Assembly (NCBI GenBank): GCA_031291095.1
Contig: JARLJR010000030.1
Location: 1-64,000, forward strand
DNA: 64,000 nt
Direction: 5' to 3'
From: Legionella sp.
GTDB taxonomy: Bacteria; Pseudomonadota; Gammaproteobacteria; Legionellales; Legionellaceae
The notes below the pieces were generated by a model. It had not been told where the DNA came from, searched no databases, and saw only the letters and a program-made list of their open reading frames with translations. Below, in pieces: positions 44,881 through 55,021 of this stretch; within the stretch, counting starts at the first letter, position 1; each line of letters begins with the position of its first letter. Both the position numbers and the translations under genes were made by a program.

Positions 44881-46464
44881 TTATCCCAATTTATCGACAT
44901 CCCAATTTGTTGTCTTTATTGAATACTTCTCAAGAACATTAAAATGGGCATCTTCTCGCAAAACAAAATATTGCTGAGATACTGGGTAAGGCTGTATAGA
45001 ATGTGAGTGGGCGTGTATGTTTTGAATGAGGGCATCTAACGGTAATTGACTCGTATCTGTGCCTGGAGTTAAAAAGGGGCTTTTAACCGCAAAAAGAACG
45101 CTAAAGGTCCTTTTTAAATTCTTATTAGTTAAGAATTTTTTATTATTAGCGTTTAATCCTAACATTCTTATTCCATGATCGCCATGAATAATTACAATGC
45201 TATTTTTGGTGGCTGGATTTGTTGATAAAGCTAATAGTAATTTATCAATGATTTTTTGACTGCATTGTATTTGTTCTTTATAGCCTTGCAAGAGGTTATT
45301 ATTTACGCCTACAAAATTACAGTTTTTGTCCATGACAAAGGGGATATGTGGAATTAGTAAGTGGATAAAATAGGCATTACCATTGCGCGCTGTTTTTAAA
45401 AGGTTTTGTATTTCGGGAAAAACATGTACAACTGCGCTAGCTGGTGTTAATGGGGCTACAGTCTTATTATTTAAGCCGAGATGCTTCCAAAGGGATCGCT
45501 TTTGGAAAGAACGGAACATGTCTTCTAGTTTTAATTCAGAAAGTACGCCATTTAACAAAGCAGCTATACGAGTCATTAAAGGGCTCTGTTCGGGAACAAA
45601 ATCGAGAAAATGATAGGTAAGGCAATACTTTAACGAAATCTTCTTGTTATTATGTTTGCAGAAATTTAAATAAGTGCTTTGTATTATATTTAGTTGGTAT
45701 CCTTGTTGGGAAAGTTGTTCAAATAATTGATTTGTAAGTAAGGTATACCCATCCACTTTTTCTAATTGATAGTATTTTTTTAGGTTATTCAGAGGCTTAA
45801 AATTTAAAAAGCTACTAAATGAGGCGACAGTAAAATTTTCCCTCGAATATGCATTTGGATAAATATGAAAGCCGCGGCCAATATAATTACTCTCTAACTG
45901 TTTATTATATGAATCATTATTATAAGGGATCGCATCAAAGCTGGTATGTTCATCTAGAACAATATGAATATATGGCGGTAGCGATTTATTTTCTTCTGTC
46001 GCGATTTGTATATTTTTAGTCGTTAAAAAAGGACTATTGAAGAGCGGTTTTGTAAAAAATGCTCCAGCCCAATAAACACTAAAAACCAAAATAAATAATG
46101 TATCTAGACGGAGCTTAGTTTGCATTCGATTGATAAGATAAAACACAGTGCTGGTTGATGCTAATAGAATAAGTAGAGTATAACGGTATGGAATGATGTG
46201 GGAGGAGGTAAGATGCAACTGGCTTAGAACAAAAAAACTTACGATAATAGCCATCATGACACTGCGCAGAAGGGTATTGCTGGCAATGATAAGCGCTCCA
46301 TAGGAGATACCAATAAGTGTTAGTAGCGCATAGACCAATAAAATCTCAATGCGTAGAAAAGATATACTATGATATTGAATAAAGGCCGTCAGAATGGCGG
46401 TTAAAAACAAGGGGGAAATGCACAAATAGCGCCAGTGTTGCTTTATTATAGATTTAATGTTCAT
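44881..46464 (-). CDS. Membrane-anchored sulfatase/phosphatase-superfamily protein
   Basis: 527 residues. The N-terminal about 140 residues hold four or five membrane helices, and the rest is a periplasmic alkaline-phosphatase-superfamily domain. Seen: IHIVLDEHTSFDAIPYNND (metal Asp-Glu region), FTVASFSSFLNF, HLLIPHIPFVMD and IVIIHGDHGIRMLG (metal Asp-His). The layout resembles LPS phosphoethanolamine or phosphoglycerol transferases and membrane sulfatases. The usual catalytic Thr or Cys could not be assigned. Beside the polysaccharide locus, so a role decorating surface glycans is likely but inferred. Confidence 0.7.
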   Translation of the reverse strand: MNIKSIIKQHWRYLCISPLFLTAILTAFIQYHSISFLRIEILLVYALLTLIGISYGALIIASNTLLRSVMMAIIVSFFVLSQLHLTSSHIIPYRYTLLILLASTSTVFYLINRMQTKLRLDTLFILVFSVYWAGAFFTKPLFNSPFLTTKNIQIATEENKSLPPYIHIVLDEHTSFDAIPYNNDSYNKQLESNYIGRGFHIYPNAYSRENFTVASFSSFLNFKPLNNLKKYYQLEKVDGYTLLTNQLFEQLSQQGYQLNIIQSTYLNFCKHNNKKISLKYCLTYHFLDFVPEQSPLMTRIAALLNGVLSELKLEDMFRSFQKRSLWKHLGLNNKTVAPLTPASAVVHVFPEIQNLLKTARNGNAYFIHLLIPHIPFVMDKNCNFVGVNNNLLQGYKEQIQCSQKIIDKLLLALSTNPATKNSIVIIHGDHGIRMLGLNANNKKFLTNKNLKRTFSVLFAVKSPFLTPGTDTSQLPLDALIQNIHAHSHSIQPYPVSQQYFVLREDAHFNVLEKYSIKTTNWDVDKLG

Positions 46465-46960
46465 ATCAGCGTCGGTCCATCCAAATAGTGTCTCCGTGTT
46501 TCAACAATAGGAATTTCTTCCTTAAAATTAATAAATATTTTGAAAAAGCATTTTTGAACTGTACAATATCACACTGGCCCATTATGCTTCACTTGTAATT
46601 TTTTCGTTTTTGAAAAAATTTGTCTAAACTCGCTAAAGTTTTAGAGACATAAAAAAACAGCAATAGATACAATAGTAGCTTGTATGATTAGACCTTCTGA
46701 GTCAGAGTCTAAATAAGCATAATCGTTAGATAGCCCAAGCAATCCATGCAGATGTCATGCGTAGGCCCTTATAGTTGAATCGCGGCCAAGTTTAGCAACT
46801 TATAATTCTTTGGGCAATTAAAATTAATGTCCTTTGACCGAGGTAAGTTCGGCTGTTGTTTGAACCAAACGATTGGCAGTTGCCTCCCTAGGGGGCATAT
46901 AGATTTATACGGCCATAATTGGCAAAATTAGCACTGATAATATGGATGAGTAGCATTATT
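46465..46960. promoter_or_regulatory. 500-bp AT-rich gap before the glycosyltransferase group
   Basis: No convincing gene. It holds an AT hairpin (AATTTTTTC 46597-46605 / GAAAAAATT 46612-46620) and a near-palindrome TGCCTCCCTAGGGGGCA (about 46879). It should contain divergent promoters for the sulfatase-like gene and the GT operon. No JUMPstart sequence was found here. Confidence 0.4.
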
Positions 46961-48178
46961 ATGAAAATTTTATTGATATCAACCCGTATGGGCACCGCCG
47001 GCGTTGAAACATTAATTTTAAGAATGGCCAAATTTTTAAAAGAAAACAACTATAAAGTCGACGTTTTACTTATGCGTGAATCAGATAGAGGGGTCGCGGA
47101 CAAGTTGCGCCAATACGCAGAGGTATATATTGGTTGGCAGTTTTTTAAAACCAATAAAATTTTAAAAAACCTTGGGAAAGATTATTATGATTGTATTTAT
47201 ACATACAGCCTTTTCCCTCTTATTTATACGATGCATATTAAGCAAGCTTATTTTCCCAATGCCAAAATTTGCTTTGGTGTATATCATCCTTTGGAGTATT
47301 GTTGGAAGCATAAATCCAATAATCTATTAGCTCGTTTAGCGGCGAGGTTTATGAAAAAATTCCCTCAAGAAAATATTTTTTTTATGAATGAAGGAATGAA
47401 AGAACGTCATAGCGAAAAACTAAAACAAAATTTTGCACAAGCTCCTATTATTCCTATACCTGTTGACTTACAACAATTTGATAATGCTGAGCGGATATTT
47501 TCGGTTGATAAGCCCTATAAAATAGTTTCTATTGGCAGAATCATTGCATTTAAAACATATAACTTTACTGTTCTGGATACACTCTCAGAATTAATTCAGC
47601 GAGGTTGTGAGGTGGAGTATCATGTCTATGGTGATGGTGATCAATTTGAGAAATTAAAAGAATTAGTGTTTGAGAAGCAATTGCAGAATGTTGTGTATCT
47701 CCATGGACCTATTCCCTATGAGGATTTTGCAAAGGTATTGAAAGATGCTTTTTTATTTATTGGTGTAGGAACCGCGCTTGTTGAAGCTGCTGCATGTAGA
47801 GTCCCCTGTTTACAAGGAATAGAAATGGAACCACAGGCAAACTCTTATGGCTTTTTTCATGAATTGACTGGATATAATTTGGGTGAAAAAAGTTTAACTC
47901 AACCGCGCTATAATATGTTTGATTTAATGCTCCAACTAATGGATAAGGATGTGGGTGATTACAAGCGTATTTGTGAGTTATCACGTAATCGAGCCCAAGA
48001 ATTTGATATAAGAAGCAGTATGCAGCTTTTCATCAGTTCATGTGATGAGTCAAAAAAGGTTGATTATCAACTAAAAAAAGGCACTATTTTTTCGGCGTTA
48101 CTTAATGCAGTGTTTTGGTTTTTTTGCCGGAAGTTGCGTTTGACAACTCCATTTGACACACGATATGAAGATGAATAG
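46961..48178 (+). CDS. GT4-family glycosyltransferase
   Basis: 405 residues from ATG 46961 (MKILLISTRMGTAGVETLIL), which matches the GT4 N-terminal nucleotide-fold start; 14 upstream codons are open but unsupported. C-terminal donor-binding domain: IVSIGRIIAFKTYNFTVLD, VVYLHGPIPYEDFAKVL and the E-x7-E-like region FIGVGTALVEAAACRVP. Cytoplasmic face of the membrane; donor and acceptor sugars unknown. First of three plus-strand genes in the polysaccharide locus. Confidence 0.85.
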   Translation: MKILLISTRMGTAGVETLILRMAKFLKENNYKVDVLLMRESDRGVADKLRQYAEVYIGWQFFKTNKILKNLGKDYYDCIYTYSLFPLIYTMHIKQAYFPNAKICFGVYHPLEYCWKHKSNNLLARLAARFMKKFPQENIFFMNEGMKERHSEKLKQNFAQAPIIPIPVDLQQFDNAERIFSVDKPYKIVSIGRIIAFKTYNFTVLDTLSELIQRGCEVEYHVYGDGDQFEKLKELVFEKQLQNVVYLHGPIPYEDFAKVLKDAFLFIGVGTALVEAAACRVPCLQGIEMEPQANSYGFFHELTGYNLGEKSLTQPRYNMFDLMLQLMDKDVGDYKRICELSRNRAQEFDIRSSMQLFISSCDESKKVDYQLKKGTIFSALLNAVFWFFCRKLRLTTPFDTRYEDE

Positions 48179-48210
48179 TATAGCCCAACTAAGTAAGGAA
48201 AAATCATTTT

Positions 48211-49266
48211 ATGAGAGATCTAGCAGAGGTTGCACAGGGACGAGAGAATAATTTTACACTTTTACGTCTTTTGAGTGCAGTGTACGTTATTTTTTGTCAT
48301 TCTTGGGGATTATTGAAACTACAGGGCCCCTTGGCAGGGCTTGGTTCCTTTCTATCGATTTCTTGTAGTTTAGGTGTGCTTATATTTTTTACTATTAGCG
48401 GTTTCTTGGTTACAGCAAGTTATGTAAAAAATAGTAATCCTTATTTTTATATAAAATCCAGGGCCTTAAGAATTTTCCCAGGCTTACTATTCTCTTTATT
48501 AGTGACAGCCCTAGTAATAGGATCAATTGCTACATCAATGCCGTTAAAAGAATATTTAACTTCTAAGTCAGTACTTACGTATATTTACAATAATGGAACG
48601 CTTACTCATCTGCAAATGAATCTCCCCGGGGTTTTTGAGAATAATATTTACTCGAGTGCCGTAAATGGATCTTTATGGACTCTCCCGATCGAATTTAGGT
48701 TATATGTTATTATTTGCCTTATAGGAATTATTGGGGCTTTAAAGAAAAATTATATAGGTATTCCTATATTAATCCTAAGTATATCACTGTTTAGTTACCC
48801 GCATTATCAAGCAGGGAACATAATAGTCCTACAGGCAATATTTAGTTTTATAATTGGTTCTTTATTCTTTCTGTTAAGAAAGTCGATACGTTTAAATTAT
48901 GTATTTCTCTTGCCTATAGCATTTCTTTTTTTCATGAGTCCCAGCCAGTATAAAAGTATCTTTTCCGTTTTTGGGCTATCTTACTTTGCTTTTTTAATAG
49001 CCTATAGCAGAAAACTCTCATTCAGTTTCTTGGATAAGTATGGTGATTTTTCTTATGGCTTGTACATTTTTTCATTCCCTGTCCAACAATTATTAATTCA
49101 AAAAGTTCCAAGTATTTCTCCTATAGGCTTATTTTTGTTATCGCTTTTAATAACATTAGTTCTATCGATAATTTCCTGGTTTTTTATTGAAAAACCAGCC
49201 TTATCTCTAAAAGGCAAACGGCGTCAATTGGACAATCAAGCCCTAAATACGCAAATAAATTCCTAA
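48211..49266 (+). CDS. Acyltransferase 3 (OafA-type) membrane protein
   Basis: 351 residues with about ten membrane helices. It starts with the acyltransferase-3 signature FTLLRLLSAVYVIFCHSWGLL containing the catalytic His, followed by FTISGFLVTASYVKN and RALRIFPGL. It moves acyl (often acetyl) groups onto surface sugars. Between two glycosyltransferases on the same strand, so it probably O-acetylates the same glycan. Confidence 0.9.
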   Translation: MRDLAEVAQGRENNFTLLRLLSAVYVIFCHSWGLLKLQGPLAGLGSFLSISCSLGVLIFFTISGFLVTASYVKNSNPYFYIKSRALRIFPGLLFSLLVTALVIGSIATSMPLKEYLTSKSVLTYIYNNGTLTHLQMNLPGVFENNIYSSAVNGSLWTLPIEFRLYVIICLIGIIGALKKNYIGIPILILSISLFSYPHYQAGNIIVLQAIFSFIIGSLFFLLRKSIRLNYVFLLPIAFLFFMSPSQYKSIFSVFGLSYFAFLIAYSRKLSFSFLDKYGDFSYGLYIFSFPVQQLLIQKVPSISPIGLFLLSLLITLVLSIISWFFIEKPALSLKGKRRQLDNQALNTQINS

Positions 49267-49289
49267 CAAGACATGTATAGAGTATTTTT

Positions 49290-50246
49290 ATGACATTAGC
49301 CCCCCAACAAAAATCTAAAATCGCGATTCTATTAGCTGTTTATAATGGGATGCAGTATATTGGCGAGCAACTCCAGAGTCTTCTACGACAGTCAAACCTT
49401 GATGTGACAATTTTTGTTAGTATTGATCTTTCTTCGGATAATAGTTTGACTTGGTTTCAAGAGTTGGCAAGTCATGATTCTAGAATTGTTGTATTACCTT
49501 ACGGCGAGCGCTATGGTGGTGCTGCGAAAAATTTTTTTCGTCTGATTCGAGATGTTAATTTTTCTGCCTTTGATTATATTGCTTTTTCTGATCAAGATGA
49601 TTTGTGGCATTTGGATAAATTATCCAAGGCAACAAGCATTTTACGTGACTCAGAGTACAGTGCCTATTCAAGTAATGTTACAGCTTTTTGGCCAGATGGC
49701 AGAGAAATGCTGATTAACAAAGCTCAGCCTCAAAAAAAATGGGACTTTATTTTTGAAGCAGCAGGTCCCGGATGTACTTATGTAATGAGCAACTCTCTGA
49801 TGAATGTAATTAAAGCAAACTTACTTGAGAATTGGGATATTGCTCAACAAATTAGCTTACATGATTGGTATTGTTATGCGTTTGCTCGTGCAAATGATTA
49901 CCAATGGTATATTGACCCCGAACCCTCTATGCTTTACCGACAGCATGAAAAAAATCAAGTTGGTGTCAATGTGGGGGCCAAAGCTTATATAGTTCGTTTG
50001 AAGCAAATAAAGAGCGGGTGGTGGCTCCATCAAGCATATTTAGTTGCCAAACTTGTTGGGGTCAGTCACTGTTCTTTTGTACAAAGTTGGTCAAAGCTAG
50101 GTAGAATTAGTCTGCTACGCTTAGCCGTTAGTGCTTTTCAATGTCGGCGCCGTTTAGGAGATCAGATCTCTTTCGCATTAATTTGTGTGGGCTTAGCAAT
50201 TATTGGCGAATATAAAAAAATAAAACCTGAGGGTAATGCTACATAA
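49290..50246 (+). CDS. GT2-family glycosyltransferase (rhamnosyltransferase-like)
   Basis: 318 residues, GT-A fold: IAILLAVYNGMQYIGEQLQS at the N-terminus, a SIDLSSDNSLTWFQ segment and the metal motif AFSDQDDLWHLDKL (the DQDD form common in rhamnosyltransferases). Acceptor region AGPGCTYVMS and SLHDWYCYAFA. Last of the plus-strand GT group; its end faces the wzy gene. Rhamnose as donor is suggested by the rml genes nearby, not proven. Confidence 0.88.
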   Translation: MTLAPQQKSKIAILLAVYNGMQYIGEQLQSLLRQSNLDVTIFVSIDLSSDNSLTWFQELASHDSRIVVLPYGERYGGAAKNFFRLIRDVNFSAFDYIAFSDQDDLWHLDKLSKATSILRDSEYSAYSSNVTAFWPDGREMLINKAQPQKKWDFIFEAAGPGCTYVMSNSLMNVIKANLLENWDIAQQISLHDWYCYAFARANDYQWYIDPEPSMLYRQHEKNQVGVNVGAKAYIVRLKQIKSGWWLHQAYLVAKLVGVSHCSFVQSWSKLGRISLLRLAVSAFQCRRRLGDQISFALICVGLAIIGEYKKIKPEGNAT

Positions 50247-50384
50247 GTGTTACCATCTAAGGCGGTGCTTTGTGGCGGAACGCAATTCTTGATAAAAATA
50301 GATTAGGTGGTAGGGTTTAACCTCAGGAGAGTAAATATGGTCGCATTTAAAGAGCCGCCAATCGACAGAAACCATGTGATTTAG

Positions 50385-51683
50385 CTAAGCCAATAGCGGA
50401 GTTTCTTCTTCCTCCTTGTAAGTAAGATAAGCAACCGCTCCGAGAAAAAGTAACATATAGCTTGGTATCCAGATGAATGGTCTTTGATAAATATTTAATA
50501 TAAATACAAATAGGAAGGTATATATTTCGAATTTATTGGCTAGGTTCTTTGTTTTAAAAAATACATAACCCAATAAAAAACTGGTAAGATATAAAAATCC
50601 AACTAAGCCATAATTGGTTAAGATAATTTTCCAAGACGAGCTTGCTCCCCCTTCAAATGCTGCGTTTGCATCACTAGCGATGCCAAACAACAATGTTTTT
50701 ATTTCACCATTTAAATAAGTTGAAAATAGGGAGTCCATTGACAAGGAGCTTCTATTATCAAATGTTCTAATGAATTGATATGCCTGCTTCGCTTTACCAT
50801 ATTTTTTTTCTACCAATGGATCTTGCAATATATGTGCGATTGATGGTTGGACTTTTCGGGTATTAAAGGGGGTATGAGGTGTTATATAACATAAAGAAAA
50901 TGTAATTATTAAGAGAAAAGAAATTCTATATTTTTTTAATAGGGCTGATGATATAACTGAAAGAATGTAAAACGCTGCAGAAAAAGAGAGAATGCCTGCA
51001 AGAAATATAAGTGTGTTTTTCCATCCTCTTTTAAAGCAACTCATTGCTAGAAATAGTGCGGCAAAAGTTCCTACTGTTCCGGGTTCGTCATAGATTCCTG
51101 AAAGTCTTGCTAGTTTTCCACCATAGGGTAAGGTATTTATTGTATCATTTTGAAAAATACTACCAAAATAATGAAGATAATATAATTTTTCTTTTACTTT
51201 GAATAAGCTTACGGGTTCTAAGTGACTAAAATTTAGCGGAATAGCGAGTAACATCAACACCCATACAATTATTGCGGGGATTAATGAAAGTGCAAATAAT
51301 AAAGAAAATATTTCTACAGCACACATTTTATCCTTTGTGCTTAGGTTAAATAAAATTAACATGGGCGGTATTAAGAAGTACCAGGTTTTATAGGTGTTTT
51401 CATGAGTTGGCAAAAAACTTAAGTAAATAAGAAAAAAACAAAAAACTAAGGCCCAGAGTAGATCATGTTTATTTATATTTCGGTAATTCTTAGAATATAG
51501 ATAGCAGCTTATACTAATTAAAACTAATATGCCTAGACATAGAGATTGGTGCCCCCATATAAAATAGGGAAGCATCGAACCTAATGCTAATAGAGCTACA
51601 GATATCTGTACGGAGTTTATATTAAAAATACGAAGGGTATGTTTGATATAATTCACAAAAACTCTCCTTGAGCCATGTAACAT
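50385..51683 (-). CDS. wzy: O-antigen polymerase-like membrane protein (Wzy)
   Basis: 432 residues with about 10-12 hydrophobic helices and a large periplasmic loop (about residues 215-330) rich in charge (VEKKYGKAKQAYQFIRTFDN). The pattern and its place beside wzx fit an O-antigen polymerase. Wzy proteins share little sequence, so the name rests on topology and context; an O-antigen ligase is the alternative. Last gene of the minus-strand operon, 20 bp after wzx. Confidence 0.65.
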   Translation of the reverse strand: MLHGSRRVFVNYIKHTLRIFNINSVQISVALLALGSMLPYFIWGHQSLCLGILVLISISCYLYSKNYRNINKHDLLWALVFCFFLIYLSFLPTHENTYKTWYFLIPPMLILFNLSTKDKMCAVEIFSLLFALSLIPAIIVWVLMLLAIPLNFSHLEPVSLFKVKEKLYYLHYFGSIFQNDTINTLPYGGKLARLSGIYDEPGTVGTFAALFLAMSCFKRGWKNTLIFLAGILSFSAAFYILSVISSALLKKYRISFLLIITFSLCYITPHTPFNTRKVQPSIAHILQDPLVEKKYGKAKQAYQFIRTFDNRSSLSMDSLFSTYLNGEIKTLLFGIASDANAAFEGGASSSWKIILTNYGLVGFLYLTSFLLGYVFFKTKNLANKFEIYTFLFVFILNIYQRPFIWIPSYMLLFLGAVAYLTYKEEEETPLLA

Positions 51684-51703
51684 AATAAGTACTAGTATTT
51701 AGT

Positions 51704-52987
51704 TTATAATTTAGTTTTTAGTGTGAGTTGGCCAATGATTGGAAAATTCTGATTTATCATGAAATAAAATAAACAGAAAATTAGATACAACGAGTAGTTT
51801 ACAGCATATGCATACGATAAACCAATTAGCCCAACTTTATCGAGAAAAAAGCATGAAAATAAGTAGAAACTAGTTCCAAATAATAATTCTGAAATTAAAA
51901 ATACAGCGGTTCGACGTTTAACAAGCATATGGTAGGCAAATACCCAGGCTGCAATTTTGATCACACTTCCTATTAATTGAAATGCAAGAATGTCTGATAC
52001 TACGGCAAAGCTTTCTGAGAATAAAAGACTGACAATCCAATGGCGGAATAAGTAGATGCCAGCAGCTAGAACACAGGCTGAAACCACACCTAGAAAGAGC
52101 ACTTCTTTGACAATATCGAGCTCTGTAAATTTATTCTCTGCTTGGCTTAATTTAGGCACATAGTAGGTCATTAAGGCAGTCGTAATAACAAGTAAGTAAA
52201 GCTCAGAGAGTTTCCAGGATGCCTCCCATATACCGGCTGCTTCCCATCCTAGATTCGTTGCTATTCCGCTTCTTACTAGCATGAGAATTAACGGCGTCGA
52301 GATAAGCGTTACAAAGCTCATTAGCCAATAAGGTAAAAACTCTTTAAATATGGCAAAATTAAAAGTAGGTTTTAACCATCCCCATCTAAAATCTTTTAGT
52401 CGAGTTATAAAACCAATGCCAATAAATGCGGATAAGGCCTGCATGGCGATTAAGGCGATTAAACCGCCATATAAGCCATAAAAACTAACTAAAAGCAGTG
52501 AAGAGAGTAGCAATAGTATGCTGGAGATGGATTTATACGTAATAAGTATAGGTAATTCTCCCCAGCCATTAAATACTGCGACCAGTACCTGGAAGATCAT
52601 AATTAATACGCCGCACAGAGCGAGCAGATAAAAGATATTTGTATACTCTGGCGATTTAAGGATGAGCATGGAGAGTTGTGGGGCAAACAAACAGATACCG
52701 CCGCCAACGACTAGTGCGGCTAATAATCCTAAGCCTAAAGCATTACCTAAATAATTATTGGTATCATTGTTTCCGGATTTTTCTTGGGCGCTATAACGAA
52801 CAAGACCCGTAGTAAAGCCACCAGTAACTAAGATAACAAAGGCGGCAATAAAATTTTGAAACTGTCCGAAAAAAGCGACCCCTTCTGGGCCCACCTGGGT
52901 TGCAATAAACTTAATTACCACAAAGCCAGATGCCAGTTTGATCGCTGTTTCAATCGCAGAAAGAAAAGATGTTTTAACTATATTCAT
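51704..52987 (-). CDS. wzx: Polysaccharide flippase (Wzx, MOP superfamily)
   Basis: 427 residues with about 12 membrane helices. The N-terminus [20 protein letters not shown], then [20 protein letters not shown], and FSAQEKSG-type cytoplasmic loop match the O-antigen flippase family. It moves undecaprenyl-linked repeat units to the periplasm. Start overlaps the aminotransferase stop by 4 bp. Confidence 0.88.
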   Translation of the reverse strand: MNIVKTSFLSAIETAIKLASGFVVIKFIATQVGPEGVAFFGQFQNFIAAFVILVTGGFTTGLVRYSAQEKSGNNDTNNYLGNALGLGLLAALVVGGGICLFAPQLSMLILKSPEYTNIFYLLALCGVLIMIFQVLVAVFNGWGELPILITYKSISSILLLLSSLLLVSFYGLYGGLIALIAMQALSAFIGIGFITRLKDFRWGWLKPTFNFAIFKEFLPYWLMSFVTLISTPLILMLVRSGIATNLGWEAAGIWEASWKLSELYLLVITTALMTYYVPKLSQAENKFTELDIVKEVLFLGVVSACVLAAGIYLFRHWIVSLLFSESFAVVSDILAFQLIGSVIKIAAWVFAYHMLVKRRTAVFLISELLFGTSFYLFSCFFLDKVGLIGLSYAYAVNYSLYLIFCLFYFMINQNFPIIGQLTLKTKL

Positions 52988-54084
52988 TGGAACTTATTTA
53001 TTGCCTCAATTACTGCCGCAACTTCAGCATCAGTATGTACAGGGCTCATCGGCAAGCTAAGCACTTCATTATGGATTTTTTCAGTAATCGGTAAGTGCAA
53101 TGCATTATATGCTTGATAAGCAGGTTGCTTATGTGGTGGCAATGGATAGTGAATTAAATTCTGAATTCCGGCCTCTTTTAGGTAATGCTGTAAGGCTTCA
53201 CGTTGTTGGCATGCTACGACAAATAGATGCCATACATGATTCTCAGCTTCTAATTTCGGTAATTTAATCAGGGGATTGTTGATGTTTTCAATATAGGTGC
53301 GCGCAATTTCCTGACGACGCTTGGTTTGTGCATCGAGATAGTTAAGCTTAACGCGTAACATTGCCGCCTGTATTTCATCTAAACGGCTGTTGATACCTTG
53401 AAATAGATTTTTATATTTTTCATGGGAGCCATAATTACGTAACGCACGTAAAACTTCCACTAACTCGGAATCATTTGTGGTAATGGCACCGGCATCTCCC
53501 AGGGCGCCTAGGTTTTTTCCGGGATAAAAGCTAAAACCAGAGGCATGTCCCCAGTTTCCTGCTTTACGCCCATTTATATGCGCTCCATGTGCCTGTGCGG
53601 AATCTTCTAAGACTAAAAGATTATAACGTTCAGCAATGGCTAATATGGAAGGCATGTCGGCCAAGCAACCATAAAGATGAACGGGTAAAATGGCGCGAGT
53701 CTGGGAGGTGATTCGCGCTTCAATTTGACTGGGGTCAATATTATAGCTGTTTGCGTCTGGTTCAATAAGAATTGGAGTTAACCTATTCTCAGTAATCGCT
53801 AAAACACTGGCAATATAGGTGTTGGCTGGAACAATAACTTCATCACCTTCTTGGAGATAGCCTAATTCTTTCCATGCACGCAGAGTAAGAATTAATGCAT
53901 CGAGCCCATTGGCCACACCAATACAATATTCAGTACCGCAATAAGCCGCAAATTCTTGCTCAAAGCATTCAAGCTCATTACCGGTAATATACCATCCAGA
54001 TTTAATTACTCTGGTAGCGGCCTCACAAAGTTCTTCTTGCATTTGTTGATTAACCTTTGCAAGGTTCAAAAAATCAACTTTCAT
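52984..54084 (-). CDS. DegT/DnrJ/EryC1 sugar aminotransferase (FdtB/QdtB-type)
   Basis: A PLP enzyme, 366 aa. Seen: [32 protein letters not shown], the Asp before QAHG ([10 protein letters not shown]) and the PLP-lysine in [17 protein letters not shown]. These segments are characteristic of dTDP-3-keto-6-deoxyhexose transaminases such as FdtB and QdtB. An FdtA-type ketoisomerase is encoded in the same operon, which supports a dTDP-3-amino-3,6-dideoxyhexose product. Overlaps its neighbours by 11 and 4 bp. Confidence 0.9.
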   Translation of the reverse strand: MKVDFLNLAKVNQQMQEELCEAATRVIKSGWYITGNELECFEQEFAAYCGTEYCIGVANGLDALILTLRAWKELGYLQEGDEVIVPANTYIASVLAITENRLTPILIEPDANSYNIDPSQIEARITSQTRAILPVHLYGCLADMPSILAIAERYNLLVLEDSAQAHGAHINGRKAGNWGHASGFSFYPGKNLGALGDAGAITTNDSELVEVLRALRNYGSHEKYKNLFQGINSRLDEIQAAMLRVKLNYLDAQTKRRQEIARTYIENINNPLIKLPKLEAENHVWHLFVVACQQREALQHYLKEAGIQNLIHYPLPPHKQPAYQAYNALHLPITEKIHNEVLSLPMSPVHTDAEVAAVIEAINKFQ

Positions 54085-55021
54085 TTACGTTCACCTCATA
54101 AAAATCCAGAGCAATTGCGCGTGCACCAAAGCTTTCTTTTTGCGCTACTAAGCCTTCATTTAAGTAACGCCCATTTTGTTCTGTTGATATACCAAAATTA
54201 AAGTATTCAAATCCTTGGCTGGCACTTTCTTGAATTACGGCTTCGAGCAAATAATCAAGCGCACCTAAGTCCTTGCCAATAGCGGAAACAGAGAGGTATT
54301 GGGTGTGGACCACATTTTTAAATTTAAATAATAAAGCCGCGGCAATGATTTCTGATTCATGTTCCACTACTTTAAGCGCAACATTTTGCGGGAATCGGCT
54401 ATGTATTAAATGCATCTCCGCCGCCGTATGTACTGGCCTTGCATCATGTTTATCAAGTACAGAACATAATAAATCGTAAAACGTATCCCAATCGGTTGAG
54501 GTAGATATACTAAGATTACTCTTTTTCGCACGTGCAATTAACCATTTCCGACCCTTTGATAAAGGCAGGCGTCGATCAAGTTGGATCACACTGGAAAGGT
54601 CTCTGCGAATTAATTTGGCATTAGCGCGGTTGAATAGAGCGTAACTGTCCTCTTGATTGGGTTGCTGGTGGAAAATGTAAGGAATTGATTTATAAATTAT
54701 TTTATTAAAACCACTTTGCCGCGCCGTAACTAATAATTGCTCTACGACGGCAATTACGGTTTCAATGCGTATTTTAGGCGATAAAAGCAAACCGCCATAA
54801 GTTAAGCCACCATGAGACATTAATGTGTCTTCATGCTTACTGGCAGGGAGAACGGCAACTAGCGTTCCTTCTACATAAAACATTAAGGAGTTATCAATAA
54901 AGCGATCAGCATGATACTCCATGAAGTCCCGTTTAAAAAAGAATAAAGGCGATTTGCAGGACTCAATAAAGCGATCCCAATCTCCTTTGACGTTTTGTGT
55001 ATAAACTTCACAGGTTACCAT
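54074..55021 (-). CDS. FemAB/GNAT-like acyltransferase
   Basis: 315 residues with two GNAT-like lobes. It starts [20 protein letters not shown], then [15 protein letters not shown]. The second lobe shows [20 protein letters not shown] and [20 protein letters not shown]. Proteins of this type transfer acyl or aminoacyl groups. In this operon it may N-acylate the amino sugar made by the DegT enzyme. Substrate is inferred from context. It overlaps both neighbours. Confidence 0.7.
   Translation of the reverse strand: MVTCEVYTQNVKGDWDRFIESCKSPLFFFKRDFMEYHADRFIDNSLMFYVEGTLVAVLPASKHEDTLMSHGGLTYGGLLLSPKIRIETVIAVVEQLLVTARQSGFNKIIYKSIPYIFHQQPNQEDSYALFNRANAKLIRRDLSSVIQLDRRLPLSKGRKWLIARAKKSNLSISTSTDWDTFYDLLCSVLDKHDARPVHTAAEMHLIHSRFPQNVALKVVEHESEIIAAALLFKFKNVVHTQYLSVSAIGKDLGALDYLLEAVIQESASQGFEYFNFGISTEQNGRYLNEGLVAQKESFGARAIALDFYEVNVNES

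Noticed and set aside
45974-45983. GGCGGTAGCG, identical to the core of the ops/JUMPstart antitermination element, on the plus strand upstream of the glycosyltransferase group
   Set aside because: It lies inside the coding region of the opposite-strand sulfatase-like gene, nearly 1 kb before the first GT, with no JUMPstart flanks. Likely chance.
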